From: Amaurobius ferox
Lineage: Eukaryota > Arthropoda > Arachnida > Araneae > Amaurobiidae
Assembly: GCA_951213105.1 (NCBI GenBank)
Contig: OX578140.1
Span: forward strand, 36,253,256-36,317,255
Length of the DNA stretch: 64,000 bases
Direction of reading: 5' to 3'
In this document: positions 22,249 to 32,703 of the stretch, one piece after another
How positions within the stretch are numbered: position 1 is the stretch's first letter
Layout of the letters: each line of letters begins with the position of its first letter
Made by a program: the position numbers and the translations under genes
The notes under the pieces: model-generated
What the model saw: the letters and a program-made list of their open reading frames with translations, nothing else
Told to the model about the DNA's origin: nothing
Databases searched by the model: none

Positions 22249-24310
22249 CATACTACTTATATTGTCGCAGATTAGAAAATATGCCTGTATGTTAGTAGAA
22301 GATTACCCTTATTACAATATGAGTCTAAAAAATCTTTGCCGAAATAAAACAGATGGCATTATAAATTGAAAATTTCTATCATCCCCGTAATCTTTATACC
22401 AGAAGATCGTAATTGATTCCAATATATGCCAATATATATCAAAATATATGCCTATATACTTGTACTACTTATATTCTCGTAGATTAGAAGATAGCACGTG
22501 CATTTATAGACGATTACTCGCACAACGTACAATATGTGAGTTTCAACAATTTTTGTCATAATAAAACAATGGTATAGTAATTTGAAAATATCAATAATCC
22601 CTGAATCAATAATCCCCGAAAATATCAATAATAATCATGTGTAACCTGAAGACCGTAATCGATATTTTCCAGTCAAAAATGCAATGCCAATGAAATTTAT
22701 TTTATATACATATCTTTATTATTCGAATCGGAAAAGATTTAATTAAAATCGTATGCCACATAACACATTGGATTTACATCCATTGCTAAACGACATGATA
22801 TCAGTTGCTTCAAATAAATTGATGGAAATCATATCGTCTGAATAATGCTATCTCCAAGAAAGGTTTGGCGATATTTTCTTCAATTTAGCGATAACATAAA
22901 AAATCGCCAAATTTATCGCCAAGTGGGACTGTAAAACTGATAGTCCCATTTTGCGACAAATTGGCTAAACATCATCATAATATTATCCCCTAACAAAACA
23001 CAATTAATTTCATTTATTAAGCGCAATTTTATCAATTTCATGACATTTTTATAGATTCACAAACATTTTTATCAACTTGGTGATATTTTAAAAATTCGAT
23101 AAATGTGTTACTAAGTAGGATGGATAGACTGACCCACAAATGCTACCGAAACATAATTTCAGTACTGTCTTCTAAAAAATCGAATTTAATTTCATTAATT
23201 TGCGTCGTTTTTAGCAATTTGGCGATATTTCCGTCAATTTGGCAAAGTTTAAGAAAAGTTGCCAAGTTAGCTATATTCCGCGAAATTCGTAGCTCTGAAT
23301 TGCAGATCTGAAGAATAAAACATCCTGATCCCGTTTGTATATACTAAATGCAAACACTAAAATTGTATTAGAAGATATACCCTTTCTACTCTTTTTCTGT
23401 TTCAACAATCGGATAAATGAGTTTATTGGTAAACACAATATGAGTTTATTAGCTAAACACAATATAAAAGCTTAAAAACTCTTTGCCAAATGAAAGTGTT
23501 GTACGCAGTCCGTAATTAATATAATTAAAAGAAAAATCAAACCGTTCATTTACGAAATATATTTATACATTTATTTATTTATTATTCAAATAGAAAAAAT
23601 AATAACAAATATTAAGAAACACATTTAATTTAATTGCGTTGCTGAGCAACATAATATAATAAAGAATCTTCCTCATAAACTGCGAAAGTAAATAACCATT
23701 TTGATCTCTTCCCCATAAAATGCAAAAATAATAACCATTTTGATTTCTTTATACTTTCCATTGTTTAGTAAATGCTTGACCATGGAGTTAGATTTTCCAT
23801 TAAAATTCATGTTTCAAACAATTCATGCTTTCAGATAGTGACTAATTAATGCAAAAATCCTGCACTAAGCTCAGAAATGAAGTTTTAATTCACGTTGACG
23901 TTTTAAACAAACGATTTTCATCCTTTCCGTTTGGATAAACCACGGAGTTAGAGAGTAGATCTCCTAGGATAAAGTTCCGTTTTTCATTAATATCTCGACA
24001 ACCCCTGGTATTAGAAACTCGAAACTTGGGCAAAATTTATGGGGGGCTATTTTAAGGCTACTCACAAAATTTCATTAAATTCGATTCAGCCGTTCTTTCG
24101 TAATGATGAGACAAACGAAATATTCGTTTTTCACTAATATCTCGAGAACCACTGGTTATGGAAACTCCAAACATGGACTAAATTTGAAGTGGGGCTATTT
24201 CTAGGCTACCCACAAAATTTCATCAAATTCGGTTCAGCCGTTCTCCCGTGATGATGGGACAAACAGACAGACAGACAGACAGACAGATTTTCAATTTTAT
24301 TTAGATAGAT
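21757..24310 (+). repeat. Tandem unit 3 of the 2.3-2.6 kb repeat
   Basis: Starts ACTAGCAGCATACCCGTTCT, contains the longest TA tract and the TTTGGCGA-rich module (22860-23290), and ends in CAGACAGATTTTCA then TTTAGATAGAT. A small local duplication at 23645-23740 repeats the AAATAACCATTTTGAT phrase. Unrelated DNA begins at 24311, so the array ends here. Confidence 0.85.
22153..22246. repeat. Long (TA)n microsatellite in unit 3
   Basis: Uninterrupted TA run of about 46 pairs, three times the length of the run at the same place in unit 1. Confidence 0.95.
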
Positions 24311-24350
24311 TGTGTGAATTGAATATGCCTACACCCATATTTCTATTCAG

Positions 24351-24955
24351 CAATTTTGCATACTATCAACGTTGAATAAAGATTTATATGATATTACTTT
24401 GAAGTGCATCAGCCTACACCCTCAATTTGGTTGAATTTCGTATGTGATTTAAATTTATTTCCTACTTTTTGTTCCCTACTGCTGTGTAAGGAATGGCTTA
24501 AAAAACTTTTTGTTTTCATCATAATTTATTTTTTACTTTTTAGTTTTCATTTGTTTGCGTAATTTACGTTGAAATATATGTTGTATTATTTATTTATTTA
24601 TTTGGGATACACTTCTCAACAGGCACAATACCCAATTATAGAGAAGGATAAATTTTTGCAAAATATCAACTTCGAATAATTCGATTTATGTGATATTATT
24701 TTGAATTGAATCAGTCTATATACCCTCAATTTAGTTGAATTTCGTGTGTGGTTAAAATGTATTTCCTATTTTTTGTTCACTACTGTTGTATAGGAAATGA
24801 AATAAAAGAACTTTTTTTTTTGTCATAATTTATTTTTTACATTTTAGTTTTAATTTTGTTTACGCAATTTACGTTGAAACATGTGTTGTATTAGTTATTT
24901 ATTTATTTGGGATACACTTCTCAACAGGCACAATACCCAGTTATAGAGAAGAGGA
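24351..24955 (+). repeat. 300 bp tandem duplication
   Basis: Units 24351-24650 and 24651-24955 align end to end. Each contains TACACCCTCAATTT-type and CAATTTACGTTGAAA blocks and finishes with a TTATTTATTTATTTGGGA tract then CACTTCTCAACAGGCACAAT. Read in complement, that last part looks like the A-rich 3' tail of a retroposon that was duplicated with its flank. A related stretch lies at 42100-42560. Confidence 0.8.
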
Positions 24956-25239
24956 AAATAAGTTACACCTAATATAAAACGCACACACACACACAAAAGA
25001 ACATGTGAACATCATAAAATGAATATCCAAAATTTCAAAATTAAAATATATAATTCAGAAACATATTTCACATAATAATGCAATCATCAGAATTTCTAAA
25101 ATCTTAAAATCTCTTCAACATAAAAATTTTAAAAGCTCATAAAAGTGGATCATAAAATGACATCAAATGTCAAAGATTATTAATCGTCTAGACAAACTGC
25201 TCTATAGGTTGATACCTTAAAATTGTGCACTGCGCTCGG
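24956..25239. other. AT-rich stretch, nothing recognised
   Basis: Short (CA)n run near 24982 and simple A/T sequence only. Confidence 0.5.
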
Positions 25240-25560
25240 CAATGCAAATATAGTGGCCCTTCCGTTCCATCATTCCGTTTCATCCCTATCACATTTTTCT
25301 CTAAATTTACTCAAACAACAACGAATGCACGATGCACTCTTATTTGTATCACGCTAACAACCCAAATGAACGATAACGCGCTTATATACCCTCTGTAGAA
25401 AGTTCTGGTAAAAACGAGTAACTCGTGAAGTTTTTGGCCAATCTACAAAATTTAAAAGAAAATCAGAACTAGCTATATCGCGATATTTCGCCAAACTTTT
25501 CGCCAACGTCACGCGACCTGGACCTTCAAATTTTATTAATGTTCTCTGTTGAGTATTGGA
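25240..25560 (-). repeat. Possible LTR fragment, minus orientation
   Basis: In complement it reads CTTTCTACAGAGGGTATATA then AGCGCG, resembling GTTTCTACAAAGAGTATATA in the LTR-like repeat at 43277-43300. A CAGTGCACAATTTTAAGG-like leader follows. Only this promoter-like part is shared. No mate and no internal region found. Confidence 0.3.
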
Positions 25561-26222
25561 TCAATATGATATTACTTCTATTACTTACTGCCGTCTCATG
25601 GCCCGCCACATTTCTTTCATGATTTTGTCCGTACCCTGAAATGTTTCACATCGAAAGACATATGCAACCTTCCAATAATTTTACTTTCGAAATTTAACTG
25701 ATAAAACTTTATCACGAGTGCATGAATTTAATTTGTATTGAGTTACTTTAAATATTTTATACGGCATATTCTACAAAAGGGTGTATGTCGTTACCCCCAC
25801 TCCTTAATTAAACTACAAACATTCCATATCGATTTTTATCTAATCAAAAATATGCTTCGAGCAATGAAGTACGCTCAAAACATATTCGAGCCTTTTTGTA
25901 CATCACCCACTCTTAACTTCTTATTAAAAAAGGTTGACGATGGAAAGTTAGAATAAATTAAAGAACTTCCGATATCAATCATATACAAATATTTACACAT
26001 CTAATGATGTTTTTTAGAAGTATCATAGCTAAAGATGAGCGTATATGAAGAAATAGAAATGTGTTTTTAATATGTAATTTAATTTCTAATTTTGCTGTGC
26101 AATTCTATTTTTGCCAGGTGTGTGTGTATCCAGTCTACATTAGTTTTAAAGACTATACATTTCATCTTCAGCGAGGAACATGTATTCCGTATACCCGGAT
26201 TACATGCTCCCGGCTATTTATT
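25561..26222. other. AT-rich stretch, nothing recognised
   Basis: A weak echo of the ATTTCGAAATTTAAC / CATAAAACG repeats elsewhere; no gene or terminal repeat. Confidence 0.4.
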
Positions 26223-26526
26223 ACTTTTCCTATATGCATGGTACACTGGTGTCCAAAATTAAAGTTACAAACACATTATTTGCAATAATTCAAGATAGCT
26301 ACGAGTAATATTCAAAAAATGTATTTCATACATAAAATGGGGTACAGTTAATGTAATGTAAGCAACTAATGTTTGTTAAATGGTTAAAAGGGTACGTTTA
26401 TTAAGAAAACGTGAAAGTGACCGTCCTTCGAATCGAAAAATTTCGTTTATAGATGCGTGTTTCTTGCAGGAAAAATAACGATACGGACTAATTTCAGTTA
26501 AAATTAGTTCTCATAATCGTTTAGAC

Positions 26527-27840
26527 GATGAACTGAGGTGGAGAGTCATCGCAGACTTGAAGCTCGACAGTCTCAGGTGGAGGTATCTCGATCGTTACTA
26601 GTATCTCCAATGGTTTTATCCAAGTTATGGCACCAATTCTAAACAACGAGTACTATCTCCAGGAGGCCGGTCAATCCCGCCCAAGAGCCACGACACCTGC
26701 GGAGGGTCGATACCTGGCATTAACTGTACGAGAGATGACGTCGAGAGATGACGTCTAGAGTGCTTTCTCAGGACCTCGCTACTGCATCTGGAACAACAAT
26801 TTCTAGTCAAACTGTATACAGATTACAGACGCCTAGTAGAGAAAGCTCTTTATGTCCGGCGACTAGTGGTGTGTATCCCCCTCAACAGATGACAGAAGAG
26901 TGTTCGTCTTTCGTAGATCCAGGCACACCATTCTTGGACACAGCAAGATTGGGACCGTTGTTGTTGTTGAAACCCAGACCGTCCGACCTACCAGAAAGGT
27001 GTAAGATAACTGTTTGAACGGTCGGGAAGTGCCTCCCAATTTAGACCGGAACCCAGTGGGGGAGGCATCCACAGGGACCGTATCCTCCTTCCCCTACCAC
27101 CAACCTCTCGAAAGGACTTACGGACTCACATGTTTAACGTGATCGTACTCCGCATGAACACAGCGGCAGTTTTGGCAGTGGCTTGAATCGAACCCGGGCC
27201 TACCGAGTGCAACAAAAGCGCGCTAACCACAGGGCTACCGCGCCAAGATTGGGACCGTGTCTTCTTCAGTGATGAATCGAGATTCAGTACCCAAAGTAAT
27301 TCCCAACGAGTCTTCATCTGGAGAGAGCCTGGGGCCGGCTATCGTCCCTCCAACCTAAGGGAAATCGACTACTTCGGTGGGAGTGGAATCTTGTGTGGAA
27401 AGGCATCATGTTGGACACTCGTACACCACTGCACATCTTCGATGCAAGCACTGTGAGCGAGCAGCGCTATAGGGATGAGGTCCTTAAACCTTATGCGAGG
27501 CTTTTTCGGGGAGCTGTAGGAGAAGACTTTATTTTTATAGACGATAACGCGAGGTCACATTGAGCTCAACTTATCGACGATTTTCTGGAGAAAGAGGGTA
27601 TTCGTTGTATGGTGTGGACAACGAAGTTGTCGGACCTAAATCCAATGCAGCATGTTCGGGATGTTCTAGAAAGAGCCATTTTACGACGTAAACCCCTCCC
27701 AGAACCCTCCAGGCGTTAAATCCTCGCTTTCAGAAGGATGAGATTTGTTGCCACAAGCTATGATCAACAACCTCATTTACAGTATGAGGACCCGTTGTGT
27801 GGCTTGTAAAGCTGTGCGGAGTGGCCACACTTTTATTAGC
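26527..27840 (+). pseudogene. Tc1-like transposase, broken by stops, frameshifts and a SINE
   Basis: Would encode a DDE transposase. Visible pieces in order: ELRWRVIADLKLDSLRWRYL at the N-terminus; VLSQDLATASGTTISSQTVY (second helix-turn-helix region); then, after the SINE, RVFFSDESRFSTQSNSQRVF with the first catalytic Asp, an FIDDNARSH block with the second Asp followed at once by a stop, and SDLNPMQHVRDVL in the position of the third acidic motif. The C-terminus reads INNLIYSMRTRCVACKAVRS. Several frame changes and stops show it is long dead. It is unlike the transposases at 12304 and 35057 in sequence, so it is a separate lineage. Confidence 0.8.
26959..27243 (-). mobile_element. tRNA-headed SINE, no 5S part
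   Basis: Perfect 15 bp duplications CAAGATTGGGACCGT lie at 26944-26958 and 27244-27258. In element orientation it starts GGCGCGGTAGCCCTGTGGTT with an A-box-like GTGGTTAGCGCGC and keeps the B-box GGGTTCGATTC, followed by the common body (GCGGAGTACGATCACGTTAA) and a (CAA)n tail. This is the full-length tRNA version of the family, 285 bp. Confidence 0.92.
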
Positions 27841-28574
27841 CGGACCATTCTGGAGATGTAATGTATCAAGGTATGGTCGTTTTTAGTCTCATTTGCATAT
27901 CGCAAAAAATATATCTCCTGTTTATTTTGTTGTGTAACTATTGATTGTCTCATAGTATGGGGCATCTGTATACAAAATTTCATTAAAATAAGCTAATTAT
28001 TTTTCGAGATGTCACATGTTTTGTGTTTGTAAGTTTAATTTTGGACACCAGTGCATAATAAATAGGGAAATTATAATTTGAGTTACTGGCGGAAAAGCAC
28101 ATTTCGAGCATCACTGAACTCAAATCCGTTATTGAGATGTATGTGTATGTGTGCGCGCGCGATATCTCACGAAAGAATGGAGAGTTTCAAACAAAGCTTG
28201 GTACGAATATTACAATCACTGAATACTGAGAATCCTATTGATTTTAAACTCAGTCAAATATTTGGAAAATCCCCCCTCCCCCAATTTTCAAATGAAATTT
28301 TGTGAAAAATCATTAAAAAACCAGAATTTTTAATAATGTTGCATAAAGACTCATTTCTTATGTATTTTTCATTAAAAAACGAATCACAAAAAAAAATTTC
28401 AGAACGCTAGCATGAATCGTTCTCGAGATATTGTACATTTTTCCTATAAATTTATCAAAAAAATCACAAAATAAAAGAAGATGCTTTAGGTAATAGTTTT
28501 GTATTTTGACGCCTAACAACTCGCCAATAGTTATATATATATCTATATATATATGTATGCGTGTATGTGTATAT

Positions 28575-28606
<32 letters not shown>

Positions 28607-29012
28607 AGTTTATCACTCTATTTACTGTAACGCTTGGCAAAAAATTTGGCGAACATGGCGACTCATTTAGACAAATATCGCCAACTTGGTAATGTTTTGC
28701 TCCAAGTTGACGAAAATATCGTTAAAATTACAAAAATGACGCCAAGTTAACGAAAATTATGCCATATTAATGAATAATTAAAATTGTTTAATGTATGAAC
28801 TCTATTGCGGGTGCTATCATTATTGATACTTGTATATTTAAAATTGTTAATTGGGTACTCCGGAATAGTTTTACATATTGTCATCAGAAAAAGCGCTAAA
28901 TATACAATTCAACGTTAAAATCATCTTATACATCACTTTTTCACTGTCAAAGAAGTAAATTCTTTGCATTACGTAGGGAAAGTTCATGTGCTGCCCAAAT
29001 CAGATTTTTTTT

Positions 29013-29520
29013 GTTATAAGCGAGCATATCGTGAAAGCGTTGTTGGGTTTCCGAGAATTCGCTGCATGTTCCGTCATAATTTTAATCAGAGGTTTGGATA
29101 ATAAATTTAGGTCAACACCAGGTAAATTTGGAAGTTTATTTATAAAATACAAAAAAATTATATGCATGAATATATAATATGTATACAAAATATTTAAAAT
29201 ACATATATATTTACTTGGACAGAGATATGGGGAACATACATTACACATCTCAAACTCTGAATTTTTGCTTGAAAAGTTTCGGATTTATAATATTTAAAAG
29301 ACACACGTATAGCATATTCAGAAAAGCTGCAATTCTTTCAGGTTTAGATATTTTTACATTATATATACACTACCGAAACATGGGGATCACGCTTCCAATG
29401 CGACGACCATCAACTACTTACCCGTCGAACATCCAGACCACTCGACTGACCCTAGGGTTTACAGACGCTATTTGAGTGGCCGGCAACTACTTACCCGTGT
29501 CGCGTTTATAACATTTTTCG
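29013..29520. other. Intergenic or intronic stretch upstream of the exon
   Basis: CAACTACTTACCCGT occurs twice (29412 and 29485). No exon or RNA gene is apparent. Confidence 0.4.
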
Positions 29521-29604
29521 AAATAGTCAATAACTGCCCAGGCAGCAAGAAAACTTGCTGTGTGACGCAAGTTTCCCTACTGCCAGTCTAGTTACTGACT
29601 ATTT
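29521..29604. repeat. Foldback hairpin with ~38 bp arms
   Basis: Arms 29521-29558 and 29567-29604 are complementary at roughly 30 of 38 positions, with an 8-base loop. The outer stem is AAATAGTCAATAACTG against AGTTACTGACTATTT. It lies 192 bases before the FN3 exon. It could be a relict MITE or a folded RNA element in the intron. Confidence 0.6.
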
Positions 29605-29796
29605 AAAACTAGTCCACAGATTCTGGTCGTTGCTCTGGGAACACGATAATATCACGATTAATAAGATAATTCCATAATTAATAACACGATTCACTTGACT
29701 AATTTGAAACGGATTCTTCGACTACACTGCACAAAATATTCATATGATAAAGTTTATTTGCCTTGTGGAATAAGTCATTCTATTTATCTCTTGCAG

Positions 29797-30029
29797 TTCC
29801 TCCGAAGATCACGTGGGTGCAAATGATGGCGTCAACGAACGAAACACTTTTCTTCGGGTGGCGCAGGCCGAGCCACGACAATGGTGCAGATATCAGCCAC
29901 TACGTGGTGCAGCTGAACCAGGAGCAAAAGTCGGTGGCCAACGAAACGCTTCCCGTGAATGCTACGGAAAGACAGAACTACATATTCATCTTCGTGGGGC
30001 TAGACCCTGGTGAATGCTATGCCTTTCAG
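29797..30029 (+). CDS. Exon encoding most of a fibronectin type III domain
   Basis: The 233 bp exon is preceded by a pyrimidine-rich TTTATCTCTTGCAG acceptor and followed by CAG|GTAAAT, a strong donor. The frame opens at the second base of a codon (phase 1 upstream) and closes on a codon boundary (phase 0 downstream). It reads PPKITWVQMMASTNETLFFG at the start, then a core W, the DNGADISHYVVQLN strand pair, and GLDPGECYAFQ near the end, matching the FN3 pattern W..P..dnGa.I..Y.v and gLdPg..Y.f. FN3 domains are extracellular or cytoplasmic binding modules in adhesion molecules, receptors and scaffold proteins. About 15 residues of the last strand must lie in the next exon, which I could not find in the window. 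GC content is clearly above that of the surroundings. The parent gene is not identified. Confidence 0.85.
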
Positions 30030-30300
30030 GTAAATCAAAGTTTATTTTTTGTGTTCCTTTTTCTTGTCATCATTAAAGATAAGTTAATAAAAACTTCGCT
30101 ACAAAATTTTAACAACCGGTTAGTAATCTAGCCTTAACTATGTCGGTCCAGCCCAAACAGATACTGCTTTTTTGGCCTGATCCATGGGCTTCATTCAAAC
30201 CTCACCTGCGGGCCGTCTCGAATCACAATTCTCTTAGCTTTGGGATAAGCCACGCTAATCGGTCGAGATAAGTGTTAAAACACGCATCTCAATATAATGT
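30030..30300 (+). other. Start of the downstream intron
   Basis: Begins with the GTAAAT donor; stop codons follow the exon frame by 30130. No second exon is seen before the HH-family element at 30301. Confidence 0.5.
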
Positions 30301-31231
30301 AAAAATCTGATGTGGGCAACACATGTCTTTCCTTATATAATGTAATGAATTTACTATTTTTACAGTAAAAAAAATAGGTTTTTCTTATAGTAGATACTAA
30401 TATTCTTTCCAAGATTTTGAATTTTCGACAATTAGTGGTCATTTTCATTGATTTAGCGTCATTTTTATCCATTTGGCAAGATTTTCGTTAATTTGGCAAC
30501 ATTTCAAAAAGTCGCCAAGTGGGCGACATTCCGCCAATTTCGTCGCCAAAATCTCGCCAAGCGTTATGGACGAAGAAATAAGTTATTCTTACAGCAGAGA
30601 AATGATTATTGATGTTCAAATGCAAAAGTATTACTCAAAGTATCTTTTTTCATGAATGGAACGAGTTAGATCCACGAGAATGATGTCACCCAATTTATCG
30701 CATGATATTACATATGAAAAGTGAACATGTTTCTCAATAGGATTTTTTTTCTATTTTATATGACTTTTTGATATTTTTTTTAAATGTGCAATATCTCGAG
30801 AACGGTTCATGTTAGCGTTCTGAAATTTATGTCAATCGTTTTCTAATGAAAAATTACATAAGAAATGTCTATTTGCGTAACTTTATTAGTGGTTTTGATT
30901 TTTTGACGATTTTTTCAAAATTCCATTCGAAAATTTAGGGGGGTTCTGAACATTCGATTGCGTATAAAAACAATAGGCTTCCAGTGTTTACGGATTGTGA
31001 TTTTTGTATCAAATTTGGTTCGAATCGGTCCATTCGTTCGTCAGTTATCGTCTCCAGAGACTCACTGACACACACTCACACACACACACATACTTTCACA
31101 CACACACAGACATCACTTCAAAAATGTTTGATTCGTGAACAGGGATGCTTGAAACGTGCTCTCCCGTCGAAAATTCGAATTTTAGACCCCGTCATAATAC
31201 TTTCCTTATACATTATGTATATAAAGAAAGT
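30301..31231 (-). mobile_element. HH-family non-autonomous element, full length, in the intron
   Basis: Read on the plus strand it opens AAAAATCTGATGTGGGCAAC and closes with the terminal hairpin TTCCTTATACATTATG...AAAGAAAGTAA. The TTGGCGA module occupies 30420-30560 and the (CA)n tract 31067-31108. Very similar to the copy at 55905-56818. It carries no gene. Confidence 0.75.
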
Positions 31232-31234
31232 AAT

Positions 31235-31505
31235 AAGGAAAATCAATCATGCATAAACCATTGATTATGAAACACTTTCCAACTGTAATGCAATTTTATT
31301 TAAACATCTCTGAATTGCGATATATTCAACGGTAATATTTTTAAAATTATCACAATACATTAATTTATTATATTTGAAAACTTAAAACTTCATCGAAAAA
31401 ATTAGCTTTATTCAAATGATACCATTTAAATATAAGTCGCCGGGTTTAAACATCTCTAAAATGCGATGTATTCAGCGGTGATATTTTAAAAATTATCACA
31501 GTACC
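31235..31505 (+). repeat. Dispersed repeat with a partial internal duplication
   Basis: Matches 2920-3105. Part of it (AAACATCTCTAAAATGCGAT, 31448-31500) is repeated a second time after a 40-base spacer. Confidence 0.5.
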
Positions 31506-32091
31506 AGATTCGTGTTCTGTTCAAAACTCTCTGCGTGATCAGACCTCTAACAGACACCACAAATAATGTCGGTATGCCCTTTCTATATTTACCGGCAAAT
31601 TCTAGTTACCCCATCTTTTACCTTCTTAGTACTCTGCATATAAGCATAACTAACAGTGTAATTCAAGACATTCACTGAAGATACTGCAAAAAAAAAAAAA
31701 AACCATGAATTGACCAATAAAAAACTAATATTGGTCTGCTTTTGGTGACTACACTCGTTTCCTTCCCAACCCGACGATGTGGTGGTAAGTAGCTGGCCAT
31801 GAATTTGGTACTTGTCAAGTGGGACTTCCACTTCCTCGATAATAACGCTACATAACCAATCATCGGGTAATATTGACTTATGTATCGGTCAAATTGTGAG
31901 AACCGAACTGTGTGTACAATTTTGTTTTATTTGTCTCTGCTTAATGTATACACTGAATACATACCGATCTTTAATTGCGTTGTAATTCCGTTACATGCTG
32001 CTTAACAAGATTTTTCAAGAGTTTCAACACGATTGCTGTTTCTAATTAATTTTATTTTGAATATAATTTTTCAGTACTTTCACTGGTACTT
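31506..32091. other. Unassigned stretch
   Basis: Includes a 15-base A run near 31688. No gene or terminal repeats recognised. Confidence 0.4.
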
Positions 32092-32102
32092 TCACTTCGG
32101 TG

Positions 32103-32143
32103 CGTTGTTATTGAGACCCAGACCGTCAGACCTACCAGGAAGG
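32103..32143 (-). mobile_element. Extremely truncated SINE tail (41 bp)
   Basis: GTTATTGAGACCCAGACCGT to ACCAGGAAGG corresponds to the last bases of the common SINE. TCACTTCGGTG (32092-32102) and TCACTTGGGTG (32144-32154) form an 11 bp duplication with one mismatch. Confidence 0.75.
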
Positions 32144-32154
32144 TCACTTGGGTG

Positions 32155-32459
32155 AATGTATATCCTACCAGCATGCATCATGATTCTTCTTTTTCAGGAA
32201 ATGTTAACTGTTACATTACACATTATATTTATTCCAAAATAGATCGTTATTATAAACCTCTTATCCAGGTTTGCGCCCGTTGTCTATTGTCCCCGGTCGG
32301 TTTAGCATTCGGCTCTTTTTATAACATCTTTTTCTCGACCTTTACTGAGCCTAACTTATTCCTTTTCACAGACAGCGTTAAAGGAGATAGTGAATAAAAT
32401 GAAATTTAATCGACTATATTATGTATGTAAACAGCATGGTAAACATGTCAACCAAGAAA
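32155..32459. other. Unassigned stretch
   Basis: A frame open from 32152 to 32397 is short and shows no recognisable motif; I treat it as non-coding. Confidence 0.35.
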
Positions 32460-32703
32460 CTCTAAAATCAAAGACAACCAAATAAGTAGTTAAAAAGTAA
32501 TTTATTAAAATTGTCTTCTTATGACGTACACAATCACATAAGTGCAAGCAAGTGCACTTGTTCGCACTTTATTTTACTTCACCACTGATGAATGGCATGA
32601 AAATGTCCGAAAGCGCTTTGGCTATGTGATTGTGTACGTCATAATAATACGATTTTAATATATGTCTTTTTAACTACTTATTTGGTTGTCTTTGATTTTA
32701 GAG
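32460..32703. mobile_element. Foldback MITE with ~85 bp arms
   Basis: CTAAAATCAAAGACAACCAA at the left is mirrored exactly in complement at the right, and the match continues through AATAAGTAGTTAAAAAG and GACGTACACAATCACATA. The centre is itself a near-palindrome (AAGTGCAAGCAAGTGCACTT at 32542). Target duplication not resolved. No coding capacity. Confidence 0.8.

Larger units (their letters stand above)
26244..28053 (+). mobile_element. Tc1-like transposon with matched termini
   Basis: CACTGGTGTCCAAAATTAAA at the left is complemented exactly at the right end, and the match extends over about 31 bp with one mismatch. TA precedes the left end; the right neighbour is CA, a mutated TA. The element is about 1.5 kb once the SINE insertion is discounted, and it has landed in the loop of an HH-family hairpin. 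Confidence 0.85.
26223..29012 (+). mobile_element. HH-family element split by a Tc1-like transposon
   Basis: The left terminal hairpin begins at 26223 (ACTTTTCCTATATGCATG), breaks at 26243 where the Tc1-like element starts, and resumes at 28054 (CATAATAAATAGGGAAATTA). The remainder 28054-29012 has the family blocks CTGGCGGAAAAGCACATTTC, a GT-rich tract, CGTTCTCGAGATATTGTACA, the TTGGCGA module (28625-28760) and the right end GTGCTGCCCAAATCAGA plus a T run. A second AT microsatellite (28530-28610) is inserted. Confidence 0.7.
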
